A stretch of 64,000 bases of DNA from Rickettsia typhi (GCA_945881985.1 CAMCVL010000005.1:1-64000), one strand, 5' to 3'. Shown: positions 8,901 through 17,094, counted from the first letter of the stretch. The notes: generated by a model not told the origin, from the sequence alone. Numbers and translations are program-made.

Positions 8901-9618
8901 TAGGCTTTAGCTTAAAATTAAGCTCGGCACCAGTGCTTTTGCCTATCCAGTTTTTTTGCATTGTTTTTACCTTCTCGGGCCATTTGTCAAGCAAATTTAA
9001 ATCATTAAGGAGGTCTTCTGCAAAGTTTGAAACCTTTAAAAACCATTGCTTTAACTGCCTGCGTTCCACAAGCGCGCCGCTACGCCACCCCCGCCCGTCT
9101 ATCACCTGCTCGTTAGCTAAAACTGTGTTGTCTACTGGGTCCCAGTTGACAAAGGACTCCTTTTGATAAGCCAGCCCAGCATTATAAAACTTGATAAACA
9201 TTTCCTGCTCGTGCTTGTAGTAATCTGGCATGCAGGTTGCAATAAGCCTGTTCCAGTCGTAGCTAAAGCCAAGTTTTTTGATTGTTGCCGTCATGTCCTC
9301 AATGTTTTTTAGCGTCCATGTCTGGGGGTGAGAGTTTTGCTCTATTGCTGCGTTTTCGGCAGGCAAGCCAAAGGCGTCAAAACCCATGGGGTGCAAAACA
9401 TCAAAGCCTTGCATCTTTTTAACCCTTGCAATAAAATCGCCTATTGCATAGTTACGCACATGCCCCATATGTATCTTGCCAGATGGATAAGGGAACATCT
9501 CAAGCACATAATAAGGTTTTTTTGCCTGCTTGTTGTTAAATTCAAAAGCTTTGTTGTTAAGCCAAAGCTCTTGCCATTTGGCTTCGATGCTCTTGTGATT
9601 ATAAGTTTGGTTAGTCAT
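5926..9618 (-). CDS. leuS: Leucyl-tRNA synthetase with two inserted GNAT acetyltransferase domains, ~1230 aa
   Basis: Charges tRNA-Leu with leucine. Catalytic signatures are present: HMGH at residues 50-53 (class I HIGH motif) and KMSKS at 991-995; the anticodon-binding and C-terminal domains follow. The protein is about 370 residues longer than the usual 860. The excess is two insertions, both in the CP1 editing domain. The first (about 260-440) and second (about 582-748) each look like a RimJ/RimL-type GNAT acetyltransferase, with acetyl-CoA loop versions WGKKYA and WGKGYG. The editing residues flank them: the threonine-rich TTRPDT lies just after the first, HDERD just before the second. 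The frame is continuous. The ATG at 9618 is chosen because the upstream GTG at 9636 only adds six residues and LeuRS normally begins close to the YxxxxIExKWQ helix. The function of the GNAT parts is unknown. Confidence 0.95.
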   Translation of the reverse strand: MTNQTYNHKSIEAKWQELWLNNKAFEFNNKQAKKPYYVLEMFPYPSGKIHMGHVRNYAIGDFIARVKKMQGFDVLHPMGFDAFGLPAENAAIEQNSHPQTWTLKNIEDMTATIKKLGFSYDWNRLIATCMPDYYKHEQEMFIKFYNAGLAYQKESFVNWDPVDNTVLANEQVIDGRGWRSGALVERRQLKQWFLKVSNFAEDLLNDLNLLDKWPEKVKTMQKNWIGKSTGAELNFKLKPIAECGFNIYKITKSDAFGAVEFETKNLVARLITKDDFELLYALHSNPEVVKNMGNGLAKTRAEVELQMANILKEPSNRVFVLFEKSSGKFAGRAGISKFGSIVKADIEGDFNELGYCLHQEFWGKKYAREISLALVQMFFDGGINLNFGSKNELYAKATDRNLASIKNLKIIGFSSSQKLKSDGGQHPASLYTLTKDGFNQSLSELKIYTTRPDTLYGASFVALSAFHPLLTKLYPLLVGDVKAFIETQKNTTTSTQELETTEKQGIFTGLYAKNPLNELGENLPDLPIYIANFVLMDYGTGALFACPAHDERDFEFATKYNLPIKEVVFDPAKTASLQKGISVKSGDISLAPLKADDVDFISLLHCDPEVIKYLDGYVKDPASYAKNTEQKCNLIIKAGDEKIGRAGIYRFYNLDGKRHTNKSLLEVAYILSKNKWGKGYGTKVAKMLCNACFTNFGESEVCAVIDSSHKVSEAILVKLGFVKKSDIYVNTEYGQEAYFELTRETFCRLNPEFYIPVKKPFTELGTAINSPLINGLDSNQAKVKIINLLEQQGQGKAVTNYKLRDWGISRQRYWGCPIPMIHCPTCGTVPEDIKNLPVELPFDIDLKTQGSPLANHQSWKHCKCPKCTGHATRETDTFDTFFESSWYFLRFLNPQKDDAAFDKNDAKNFLPVKEYIGGIEHAILHLLYARFFVKALHKIGELDITEPFEKLITQGMICHKTFKHKQSGVWLEPTEAKLLPPELVEIGDSIKMSKSKKNIVDPEFIIEKYGADTARLFVLSDSPPDKDIEWTDDGASACYKFLHRVFNLVSEVGSSVKEFGYDKNLVEKDALIFCNNILQDYYQAFNAITLNKCIAKCRELFNKLNETEPKNHHSRVYLSLELLKLLSPIAPHICEELWVFMQNSLGNKDYGLLCDCLLSDVDNNYLTKSVAKIAVQIGGKLKGVVEAKIDCEQEEVVKIASSINSIKAILDAGNVKKVIFVKNKILNFIV
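7333..7884 (-). other. GNAT domain 2 inserted in LeuRS CP1 domain
   Basis: Residues about 579-762 of LeuRS. Same fold pattern as the first insertion: ISLAPLKADDVDFISLLHC, DPEVIKYL, EKIGRAGIYRF, then EVAYILSKNKWGKGYGTKVAKML with an intact glycine-rich acetyl-CoA loop, and a closing SEAILVKLGFVKKSD unit. It lies after the editing aspartate motif HDERD and before the segment leading back to the catalytic core (YKLRDWGISRQRYWG). The two insertions look homologous to each other, so duplication or two insertions of related genes are both possible. Confidence 0.9.
8293..8865 (-). other. GNAT domain 1 inserted in LeuRS CP1 domain
   Basis: Residues about 252-442 of LeuRS. Family pattern of Acetyltransf_3 (RimJ/RimL): opening strand and helix with NLVARLITKDDFELLYALHS, NPEVVKNMG, central strand GKFAGRAGISKF, an ELGYCLHQEFWGKKYA acetyl-CoA segment, and the closing ATDRNLASIKNLKIIGF helix-strand. 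It separates the first CP1 strand (GAELNFKL) from the threonine-rich editing motif. The acetyl-CoA loop has a lysine where the second glycine usually sits, so activity is uncertain. Confidence 0.88.
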
Positions 9619-9709
9619 AAATTGCAAGTTTTGCACATAAATATCTTATCTTTTTATTTTTTAATTTTAACTAGCAATAAATAATAAACAAGAAATTTTG
9701 CAAAAACAT

Positions 9710-9738
9710 TTGACAAGTCAAAAAAAGATATTTATTAC
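9710..9738 (+). promoter_or_regulatory. Sigma-70-like promoter for the 9791 gene
   Basis: TTGACA at 9710-9715, 17-bp spacer, TATTAC at 9733-9738. It overlaps the upstream TTG in the same frame (9698), which therefore cannot be the start; the ATG at 9791 lies about 45 bp below the expected transcription start. Confidence 0.6.
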
Positions 9739-9790
9739 TGAAGTAGACTTTTATTGCTTTTGCATTCATTTTTTATTTATTACGACCACT

Positions 9791-10942
9791 ATGAATTTTT
9801 TAAATCTTTTACAAAATATTTTAACTCTCGGCAATGATAGTAGTAAGGTTTGCACTTTTAACAATAATGATTTTGACAATAGTCAACAAGTAAAGGAGTG
9901 TTTTGAAAAAGATATATTCAAAAATACTAGCAATATTACCAATGATAACATTAAAAATGAAAATACAGAGAAACGACTTTCAAAAAACAAGGTATCGGAA
10001 TATGCAAAAAAAGTGAATGATCAATGTCAAATAACAGTCACGCACAATCCAAAAGACAGCACTTATAAGGTTAAATGCTTTGGCGTAGAGCTAAGAGGCA
10101 AGGTAGACGATGGGGGCAAGCCCACAGGGACATGGACAGACGGATATAGAGAGTTTAAATATGTTAAGAACGATAAAGGGCCGAAGTTTCAAACCAAGCA
10201 AGATGAAAACGGGAGCAGAAAGCCTTGCGATGTTAAATTTACTGGGTTTAAAGAAGTAGAACCAAGTACATTTTTTGGTAAAATTACAAGATTTTTCACT
10301 AAACCTCTTTTTCTTGGTACTTTTACAAATCCAGAACCTCAAAGCAAAAATACTCGTGATTACAACAAAGGTACCCTTGTTTACTATACTGGCTTAGCTG
10401 CAAAATCATCAGACATTATTCAAGATAAAAATGGGGTGGTATCTTCGAAAAACGGAAGCCAAGAAGAATGTTATTGCATTATAGATCGTAATTTCAACAA
10501 AAGAATTAAATTAAAAAATCTACCAAATCAGCAAGATCAACAAAATATCCAAAAAAAACAGGGTGGGCCATCAATAGAAGAAACGAGAAAAAATAAAAGT
10601 GATGTAAAAATAACGATTGGCAAAACACAAGCTAACAACAATAATCAACCTAACAACCAGCCTCAGGATTTTTTAAATAGCAGTCTTCCTAGCATTGATA
10701 GCATCTCAACAAAAGCTAGCGATAACGACTCTGAACAAGGTAGAAATAACTACGATAATGAGGATTTTAATAAAAAATATGAAGAAGCTTTATATGGATT
10801 GTTCTACGACCCATTATATAAAGCTACAAACAACAATCGTCTATCTACTTATAACGAGCAAGCACAAAAGATGAGAGATATTTTTTACAGACCTGAAGAA
10901 CAAGGTAACAAGCAAACAGTCCAATGGCAAACAAGGCAATAA
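9791..10942 (+). CDS. Hypothetical Q/N-rich protein, 383 aa
   Basis: Not recognised. Start set at ATG 9791 because a promoter-like TTGACA/TATTAC pair lies over the earlier TTG. The protein has no signal peptide or clear membrane segment. Residues roughly 65-125 contain a possible beta-rich module (TYKVKCFGVELRGKV, then TGTWTDGYREFKYV). After residue 230 it becomes low-complexity with many N, Q, D and K (for example NNNNQPNNQPQ). The codon choice is AT-rich like its neighbours. It lies between divergent leuS and mlaC and appears monocistronic. In a bacterium with a type IV secretion ATPase it could be an effector, but no secretion signal is recognisable. Confidence 0.6.
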   Translation: MNFLNLLQNILTLGNDSSKVCTFNNNDFDNSQQVKECFEKDIFKNTSNITNDNIKNENTEKRLSKNKVSEYAKKVNDQCQITVTHNPKDSTYKVKCFGVELRGKVDDGGKPTGTWTDGYREFKYVKNDKGPKFQTKQDENGSRKPCDVKFTGFKEVEPSTFFGKITRFFTKPLFLGTFTNPEPQSKNTRDYNKGTLVYYTGLAAKSSDIIQDKNGVVSSKNGSQEECYCIIDRNFNKRIKLKNLPNQQDQQNIQKKQGGPSIEETRKNKSDVKITIGKTQANNNNQPNNQPQDFLNSSLPSIDSISTKASDNDSEQGRNNYDNEDFNKKYEEALYGLFYDPLYKATNNNRLSTYNEQAQKMRDIFYRPEEQGNKQTVQWQTRQ

Positions 10943-11034
10943 CATTGAATAATGTTAAAAATGTTTTGTTGACAAAAATATATAATCATATAAATATTAT
11001 ATTATTAATGTATCTTTGTTAATGTTATTTTGCT

Positions 11035-11661
11035 ATGAAAGTCTTGTTAAAAAAATTCACTTTATCTTTGTTTTTACTGTGCTTTGTTGCTAATTTTGCT
11101 GTTGCATTGGAGCCTCAAAAAGCAGCTGATTTTGCCGAGGGCATAATTAAAATTGCATCACAAACCGCATCGGATAACTCAATATCAAAGGCAAAAAAAA
11201 TTGCAAAATTAACAGATTTATTTAGTAGCACCTACGATATAAAAACAGCTGCAAAATTTAGCCTTGGCACAGAGTGGAGAAACATTAGCGAGGAACAAAG
11301 AGAAAGCTTTACCCAAGCCTACAAAACATATCTTGTTGCCGCACAAACTAACAATGTTGTCAGCTTTCTTTCGGGGTTTTTATCCTTTAAACAGGCTGAT
11401 GTGTCGCAGATGAGCTCCTCCTCTGTATCTATAAAATTTAACATTACTTACAAAGCTCAGGACACTAAAATTAAAAACATATCCCTAGAGCTTGTGGTAA
11501 AAGATGGCAACGATGGAATGAAGGTTTTTGATGTTATATTTGAAGGTATTAGTCTTTTGCAGTCGCAAAGAAGCGAGTTTGCCAACATCATTGCAAACAA
11601 GGGCTTTGATGGCTTGCTAAAAGATCTTAAAAGCAAGAATAAAGCAAATGATGCAAAATAA
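11035..11661 (+). CDS. mlaC: MlaC/Ttg2D-family periplasmic phospholipid-binding protein
   Basis: MlaC carries phospholipid between the outer and inner membranes as part of the Mla lipid-asymmetry pathway. The 208-residue protein has a signal peptide (hydrophobic core at about 9-22, likely cut after NFAVA) and the Ttg2D family pattern: helices with KAADFAEGIIKIASQ, then LFSSTYDIKTAAKFSLGTEWRNISEEQRESFTQAYKTYLV, and C-terminal strands with MKVFDVIFEGISLLQSQRSEF. Other mla genes are not in the window. rsmE follows 23 bp downstream. Family call is strong; the exact partner is inferred from the family. Confidence 0.88.
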   Translation: MKVLLKKFTLSLFLLCFVANFAVALEPQKAADFAEGIIKIASQTASDNSISKAKKIAKLTDLFSSTYDIKTAAKFSLGTEWRNISEEQRESFTQAYKTYLVAAQTNNVVSFLSGFLSFKQADVSQMSSSSVSIKFNITYKAQDTKIKNISLELVVKDGNDGMKVFDVIFEGISLLQSQRSEFANIIANKGFDGLLKDLKSKNKANDAK

Positions 11662-11684
11662 TTTGGTAAATTTATAGCTTTTTT

Positions 11685-12554
11685 GTGGCCCATGTTGCAA
11701 GGCTTTATTTGCCATCCGTCAATAAGCATTTGGTAAAGCTACCTTACGACAAAAACCTTGCCTTTGGCATTGATATTACAAGAGCTGACAACCCAGAGCA
11801 GTTTCACCACATTTGTAATGTTTTGCGTTTGCAAATTGACGACAATTTTATTAGCTTTAACGGCACCGAAAACTTAGACTTTGGCTTTGTAGTTACAGAT
11901 ATAAGCAAAAAATCTCTGCGTGCAAAACTTTGCTTTGTGAACGACAAAACCTTAAAAAGCCAAACCAGCCAAGGCTTAAATACAAAGCTAACATTATTGC
12001 TGTGTCTGTTAAAAAAAGAGCAATTAAGCGATGCAATACGCATGGCAACAGAGGTTGGGGCGGATAAGATTATTTTTGTAACGAGTCAAAACTCAAAGCA
12101 AAATGTAAAATTTTTCAACTACAACAGAGCCATGGATGTTGTAGTTGCCGCTGCGTGTCAGTGTCAAATATCTAAGTTGCCTATTTTAATTAACAAGCCA
12201 ATATCAATTGAGTGCCTATTGCTTGACGATAAAAATATCAACACTCACTTGCCATTTAACATTATTTGTGCCAATGAAGCCCTAAGCGACCTAAATACAC
12301 AAGGCAGCGATGCAGGCAAAGATTTCATGCTTGACACTCTTAAAACCTACATAAACAAAGCTGCAAACGACGGAAGAAATGAAATTGGTATCTTAATAGG
12401 GCCCGAAGGTGGCTTTGGCAAAGATGATATACTTGCAATCAGCCAGTCCACAAAAAATATTTTACAACTAAGCCTTGGTAACAATATTTTGCGTGCAAGC
12501 ACCGCAAGCACAAGCCTTTTGTTTTTGTTAAAATTTTTACTACAAAACACTTAA
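11685..12554 (+). CDS. rsmE: 16S rRNA (uracil-1498-N3)-methyltransferase RsmE
   Basis: RsmE uses S-adenosylmethionine to methylate U1498 in the decoding region of the 30S subunit. The 289-residue protein has an N-terminal PUA-like domain (HHICNVLRLQIDD, FISFNG) and a C-terminal SPOUT domain with ATEVGADKIIFVTSQNS, the knot motif LIGPEGGFGKDDI and the final LGNNILRASTAS loop. It starts with GTG at 11685; the next start would cut into the PUA domain. A 30-residue segment (about 185-220) is more divergent than usual. Probably co-transcribed with mlaC. Confidence 0.93.
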   Translation: MAHVARLYLPSVNKHLVKLPYDKNLAFGIDITRADNPEQFHHICNVLRLQIDDNFISFNGTENLDFGFVVTDISKKSLRAKLCFVNDKTLKSQTSQGLNTKLTLLLCLLKKEQLSDAIRMATEVGADKIIFVTSQNSKQNVKFFNYNRAMDVVVAAACQCQISKLPILINKPISIECLLLDDKNINTHLPFNIICANEALSDLNTQGSDAGKDFMLDTLKTYINKAANDGRNEIGILIGPEGGFGKDDILAISQSTKNILQLSLGNNILRASTASTSLLFLLKFLLQNT

Positions 12555-12664
12555 GGCTCCGCTGTTATAGGGTTTTTAATTGTAAAACAAGATTTTGCGT
12601 CTTTTTAAGCAAGTTTATAACTTTACAGGCGGATAAATTGCAAAACCAAAATCCACATCTCTAT

Positions 12665-13057
12665 TTAATTTGAAAGAGAGCTGAACTCCTTAATATACCC
12701 CCTTATTACCAAGGGATCATAATCGGCAAAGTTGCCGGAGTTAAACCTTTGAGTTGTAATATTTTTGCGACACCGCCAATAAGATACTATGTCCCTCTTG
12801 TCGTAGTTTATGATACCTGGGTATTTTAACAGGCAAAATTTATGGTCGTTTTTTTCAATAAGCTGCAAAAACTTGTCCCCTTCGGCATCTCTTTGCAAAG
12901 CGGTGTACCCATCGGTAATAAATTCATCCTCCTCACCATCTGCAGCACCATCTAAATCCGCAAAAGACTTGCTGCTAACAAAAATGCAACAAAGCAAAAT
13001 GCTTGCAAAAACAGCTGGGCGATTAAATTTAAAATTTTTACCCTTAAATAAAATCAT
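12665..13057 (-). CDS. Hypothetical secreted protein, 130 aa
   Basis: Not recognised. A basic N-terminus followed by a hydrophobic core (about residues 14-28) and SKSFA gives a plausible signal peptide, so the mature part is probably periplasmic. The mature region starts with an acidic stretch (DGAADGEEDEF) and contains two cysteines (CLLKYPG and RCRKN), which could form a disulfide bond. It begins 2 bp after the pyrH stop and is likely co-expressed with pyrH. Such pairing of an essential gene with a small exported orphan is also seen at gatB in this window. Confidence 0.6.
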   Translation of the reverse strand: MILFKGKNFKFNRPAVFASILLCCIFVSSKSFADLDGAADGEEDEFITDGYTALQRDAEGDKFLQLIEKNDHKFCLLKYPGIINYDKRDIVSYWRCRKNITTQRFNSGNFADYDPLVIRGYIKEFSSLSN

Positions 13058-13059
13058 AA

Positions 13060-13770
13060 TTAAGATATTAAAGTGTATTTTGTATTACCAGATACTAGGT
13101 TAGACAAAGGATTATCTTGCTTAATGCAAAAAACAGCTATCTTCATACCCCTGTCCCTAGCAAGGGACACGGCAGATGTGTCCATCACCTTTAAGTTTTT
13201 GTCAATAACCTGCTGATAAGATATATTATCAAAACGAATAGCATCCTTGTTTTTTTTGGGGTCGTCGCTATAAACGCCATCAACACTTGTGCCTTTTACA
13301 AGTAGCTCGCAGTTCATCTCCATGGCTCTTAGGGTTGCGGTTGTGTCCGTTGTAAAAAACGGATTGCCAGTGCCAGCTGCAAAAATAACAACCCTGCCCT
13401 TTTCAAGATGCCTTAAAGCTTTGCGTCTAATATAAGGCTCGCAAATTGAAGTAACAGGAATAGCTGACTGCACCCTTGCAGCAACCCCAATCTGCTCCAA
13501 TATATTTTGCAACGCAACTGCGTTCATGATTGTAGCTAGCATACCAATATAGTCGGCAACTGTGCGGTCCATACCAGTTTTTTCGGCACTTGCTCCCCTA
13601 TAAATATTACCCCCGCCAACAACCAAACAAACCTCAGTGCCAGCATCCTTAACTGCTTTTATATCTTGGCAAATTGCTTTCATTACATCAAAGTCATGTC
13701 CAAAACCTTGCTTACCCATTAAACATTCGCCCGATATTTTGTATAGAATTCTTTTTGCAGCTTTTACCAT
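13060..13770 (-). CDS. pyrH: UMP kinase
   Basis: Phosphorylates UMP to UDP in pyrimidine nucleotide synthesis; a hexamer of the amino-acid kinase fold. Visible signatures: KISGECLMG at the N-terminus (phosphate loop), VVGGGNIYRG near 50, DYIGMLATIMNAVALQ near 75, AGTGNPFFTTDTTATLRAMEM near 132 and VYSDDPKKN near 168. Length (236 aa) is normal. Downstream is a 2-bp gap to a small secreted protein; upstream is tRNA-Leu on the same strand. Typical neighbours tsf and frr are missing, consistent with a rearranged genome. Confidence 0.95.
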   Translation of the reverse strand: MVKAAKRILYKISGECLMGKQGFGHDFDVMKAICQDIKAVKDAGTEVCLVVGGGNIYRGASAEKTGMDRTVADYIGMLATIMNAVALQNILEQIGVAARVQSAIPVTSICEPYIRRKALRHLEKGRVVIFAAGTGNPFFTTDTTATLRAMEMNCELLVKGTSVDGVYSDDPKKNKDAIRFDNISYQQVIDKNLKVMDTSAVSLARDRGMKIAVFCIKQDNPLSNLVSGNTKYTLIS

Positions 13771-13802
13771 AAAGTAAGATTAAATTTTTTAGAGCATTTA
13801 AT

Positions 13803-13889
13803 TGGTGCCCCTGGCCGGACTCGAACCAGCACGATATTGCTATCACCAGATTTTGAGTCTGACGCGTCTACCAATTTCACCACAGGGGC
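13803..13889 (-). tRNA. tRNA-Leu (anticodon CAA)
   Basis: 87 nt with encoded CCA. Acceptor stem GCCCCTG pairs with CAGGGGC; D-loop GTGAAATTGGTAGAC; anticodon stem CAGA/TCTG enclosing loop CTCAAAA, giving CAA; a long variable arm as in leucine tRNAs; T arm GCTGG-TTCGAGT-CCGGC; discriminator A. Lies 32 bp upstream of pyrH on the same strand. Confidence 0.95.
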
Positions 13890-14008
13890 AGTTTTACAAA
13901 ACACAAGGATTTTATAGGTAATTAATTTATTTTCAATCTTTTTTATTACTTATCTTGCAATATTTTAAAAAATAGCTTATAACATTTAAGATTATTAATT
14001 GTTCTATC

Positions 14009-15049
14009 ATGCTATATAGTCTATTAAATACCTTGCTATTGCTTTGTTTTTTTGCATTTAGCGTACCATCTAAGGCAAACGCTCAAGAAGGTTACAGTCA
14101 GTACAAGCCTCAAAACTATCCGCAAAATTATCCACAAAACAAAATTTACACACCATACAATCAGCAACAATATCGTCAACAAGGATACAACATAAATAAC
14201 TCAGCAAGATACGCAGGGGCTCAGCAGCAAAATTTAACAAGATACCAATCACAAAAACAACAGATATACAATACTCAAAAATTTAACACCGGTCAAAACA
14301 AAACTACTGGTCAATTTAGCAGATATGGTTATCAAAATTCCAACTATCAGCAACCTAGCAAAAACAATAAATATTTTGAAAAAGGCAAAATCAACAAAAG
14401 AGGCATACTTGACATTAGTATTGTGGGCGGCTACGCAATGCAAAAAGTATCATCAACCCCATCGTTGCAACTAAGCAACACTTTAAACGGCTGGCAGGCA
14501 CTAGATACCTCTGGCAATAATATATCAGGTAAAACTCAATCTGTAAACCAACCCTTTGCTGGGATTCAGATAAAATTTTTACCATTTATGAGGTATGCCT
14601 TTCAATCACAAAAGAAATCATTTTCTTTTTTCAAGCCATTTTTGATGATTGATGCATACTTCACGCCGTCATACAACATAAACATCAAGGGCAGATACTA
14701 CGGCATTACACCCTCACCAGCCACAACTTCAACTGCAACCAATTCCATTTTTGAGTCCCAAATTAAACTAAACCAAGGAACAGGGGTTTTTATTGGTGCC
14801 GGTGCCAAGCTAATTAACGAGTTTTACCTTTCGGGAAGTTATGATGTTTTAAATGGCAACACAAGGGCCGAAATTGGTAATAAGTTTTACTTTAAACAAC
14901 TTTACGGACACGGTATAACAACATTTGTAGCAATGAACATGTCAAATATTACTTACAAACTTACGGCGCCAAATGTAAAAGCACTTGACTCCGAGCTAAA
15001 AATTAAATACACTTCATTACAAGCTGGTTTAGCTTTTGAACTGTATTAA
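14009..15049 (+). CDS. Probable outer-membrane beta-barrel protein with Q/Y/N-rich linker, 346 aa
   Basis: Not assigned to a named family. Signal peptide: hydrophobic residues about 3-18, likely cleavage after SKANA. Residues 25-125 are low-complexity, rich in Q, Y, N and P (for example PQNYPQNYPQNK). From about residue 133 to the end the sequence alternates polar and hydrophobic residues as in outer-membrane strands (LDISIVGGYAM, FAGIQIKFLPFMRYAF, GVFIGAGAKL) and ends LQAGLAFELY, an aromatic-terminated last strand as recognised by the BAM machinery. Reminiscent of small rickettsial surface antigens. Followed by ruvC after 20 bp. The barrel call is inference from pattern. Confidence 0.65.
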   Translation: MLYSLLNTLLLLCFFAFSVPSKANAQEGYSQYKPQNYPQNYPQNKIYTPYNQQQYRQQGYNINNSARYAGAQQQNLTRYQSQKQQIYNTQKFNTGQNKTTGQFSRYGYQNSNYQQPSKNNKYFEKGKINKRGILDISIVGGYAMQKVSSTPSLQLSNTLNGWQALDTSGNNISGKTQSVNQPFAGIQIKFLPFMRYAFQSQKKSFSFFKPFLMIDAYFTPSYNINIKGRYYGITPSPATTSTATNSIFESQIKLNQGTGVFIGAGAKLINEFYLSGSYDVLNGNTRAEIGNKFYFKQLYGHGITTFVAMNMSNITYKLTAPNVKALDSELKIKYTSLQAGLAFELY

Positions 15050-15069
15050 TTAATTTATAGCATTTAAGG

Positions 15070-15561
15070 ATGGTTATACTGGGTATTGACCCCTCTCTTG
15101 CATCAAGTGGCTGGGCTATTTTGCAAAAAACCGGCGACAATTATAAATATTTAGCCTCTGGAACATTCACAACAAAGCCCAAGCAAGATACCCTTGACAG
15201 ACTTAACACAATAAGAATAAATTTTGAAACACTCTTACAAACCCACAAGCCACAGGTAATTATTATTGAAGAAAACTACATAAGCATCAATCCGCAAGGC
15301 TCAATTAAGCTGGCTTTGGCAAGGGGGGTTATACTATCTGTTATGTTAAGCTACAAGAGCAATACCAAATTAGATGTTCTACTACACCAAACAACGCCAG
15401 CATTTGTTAAAAAGGCAATTACAGGCTCGGGTGCGGCGGATAAAACTCAGGTTGAAAAAATGATAAAAATAATCATACCGCAACTAAACAATGTCCCCGC
15501 CCTAACAAACGACGAAACAGATGCAATTGCCATAGCACTAGTGCCATTTACAGCGTCTTGA
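15070..15561 (+). CDS. ruvC: Holliday junction endonuclease RuvC
   Basis: Resolves four-way recombination junctions together with RuvAB. The RNase-H-like fold signatures are present: GIDPSL with the first catalytic aspartate at about residue 6, IIIEENYIS with the second acidic residue near 67, and NDETDAIAIAL near the C-terminus with the last acidic residues. At 163 residues it is normal. ruvA and ruvB are not adjacent. It converges with the ABC-F gene 45 bp downstream. Confidence 0.93.
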   Translation: MVILGIDPSLASSGWAILQKTGDNYKYLASGTFTTKPKQDTLDRLNTIRINFETLLQTHKPQVIIIEENYISINPQGSIKLALARGVILSVMLSYKSNTKLDVLLHQTTPAFVKKAITGSGAADKTQVEKMIKIIIPQLNNVPALTNDETDAIAIALVPFTAS

Positions 15562-15606
15562 GTTACTTTACAACAACCAAAAGCTTACAGGATAACTTGG
15601 CGACAG

Positions 15607-17094
15607 CTACTCCGCCCAGCCAACATTACGCAGGAACTCCTTGTAAGTGCCGTCAAAACAAAATGTTTTACCACCGTCAAACACTATCAGCTTTGTTGCA
15701 ATCTCATGCAAAAAGTATTCATCGTGAGTTACCATAACAACCGCACCCTGAAAAGCCTTTATTGCATCCATTAAAGCCTCGGAGGATTCTATATCAAAGT
15801 GGTTTGTTGGCTCGTCCAAAAAGAGCATATTTACAGGGGTTAGTAGAATTTTGCCAAGCATAACACGGGATTTTTCGCCCCCAGAAAGGACAGATATTTT
15901 TTTGTGTGCCTGCTCGGCAGGAAATAACATCTGTGCACATGTTTTACGCACCACAGTCTCGGTAAGCCCAGTGCCGGCAGTTGCCATCTCCTGTGCCACG
16001 GTTAGTTTTGGGTCAAGCCTTTCAACATTCATCTGCCCAAAGTAGCCATAGTGAATTTTAGGATTGAGCTTAATATCCCCCGTAAGCTGCTTAAGCTTAC
16101 CAATAAGCACCTGCAAGAGGGTTGATTTACCATTACCATTTTTACCTATTATGCAAATTTTATCATCTTTTTTTACATCAAAGGTAAGGTCCTTCATAAG
16201 TATCTTGTCCTCTGTGTAGCCAAAGGAGAGGTTCTCTACTGTCATGGGGTCGCTGTTAGATATGTATTCTAGGTAGTTAAACCTAAAGTCAAGACTTTCA
16301 ATTGCAGCAAGCTTTTCCATAGTTCCTTGTTTTTCAAGCATTTTAACACGGGATTGCACCCTGCTTGCCATACTTGCCTTTGAGCCAAAGCGTTTAATCC
16401 ATTCCTCTGTTTCTTTGCGTTTTTTTTCAAGCCTTTCGCGGTTTTGCTCGTAAATTTGCTCCTCTAGGGCAATTTGCTCCTTTATTTTGCCTGTTTTGCC
16501 CTCAATTTTACGAAAGGTATTGCGGTGGATAAAAATTGTGTGAGTAATTACGCTATCCATAAACGCCCTATCGTGAGTAATTAATATAAGCTCTCCTTGC
16601 CACTTACGCAAAAACTCCCCAAGCCAGCGTATGGAGTAAATATCTAGGTAGTTAGTAGGCTCGTCAAGCAAGAGTAAATTTGGCTCCATCAAGAGTATCT
16701 TTGCAAGATTAATTTTAACCTGATAGCCGCCAGAGAGCTTCATTGGGTCTTCCAAAAATTGCTCCTCGGTAAAACCAAGCCCAAGGAGTATCTTTTCCCC
16801 CTTCCACGACTCATGCTCCCGCTCAAGCTCCAGCACGCTACAAACCTCCTCAAGCACGGTTTGGTGGCTAAAGTGAATATGCTGCTGCAAGTGCCCAATC
16901 GTGTAATAGTCCGGAATCTCAAGCTCGCCAAAATCCGGCTCCCTCTCCTTAAGTAAAAGCTTTAAAAAAGTACTCTTGCCGCTACCATTACGCCCAATAA
17001 GCCCAATCTTTTCACCGTAATTTATTACAAAATTGACATCTTCAAACAAAATTTTGCCGTTAAACTCAACACAAACATCCTTAGCGGTAATCAT
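15607..17094 (-). CDS. ABC-F family ATPase (ribosome-associated)
   Basis: Twin-ATPase protein without membrane domain; ABC-F members bind the ribosomal E site and tune translation. Domain 1: Walker A GRNGSGKST near 38, signature KLSGGYQVKI, Walker B LLLLDEPTNYLD. A basic helical linker follows (about 215-275, KKRKETEEWIKRF). Domain 2: Walker A GKNGNGKST near 335, signature VLSGGEKSR, Walker B MLFLDEPTNHFD. The ATG at 17094 is used because the earlier TTG at 17115 only adds seven hydrophobic residues before the usual first strand. The subgroup (Uup, EttA or YheS type) is not clear from the sequence. Confidence 0.9.
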   Translation of the reverse strand: MITAKDVCVEFNGKILFEDVNFVINYGEKIGLIGRNGSGKSTFLKLLLKEREPDFGELEIPDYYTIGHLQQHIHFSHQTVLEEVCSVLELEREHESWKGEKILLGLGFTEEQFLEDPMKLSGGYQVKINLAKILLMEPNLLLLDEPTNYLDIYSIRWLGEFLRKWQGELILITHDRAFMDSVITHTIFIHRNTFRKIEGKTGKIKEQIALEEQIYEQNRERLEKKRKETEEWIKRFGSKASMASRVQSRVKMLEKQGTMEKLAAIESLDFRFNYLEYISNSDPMTVENLSFGYTEDKILMKDLTFDVKKDDKICIIGKNGNGKSTLLQVLIGKLKQLTGDIKLNPKIHYGYFGQMNVERLDPKLTVAQEMATAGTGLTETVVRKTCAQMLFPAEQAHKKISVLSGGEKSRVMLGKILLTPVNMLFLDEPTNHFDIESSEALMDAIKAFQGAVVMVTHDEYFLHEIATKLIVFDGGKTFCFDGTYKEFLRNVGWAE

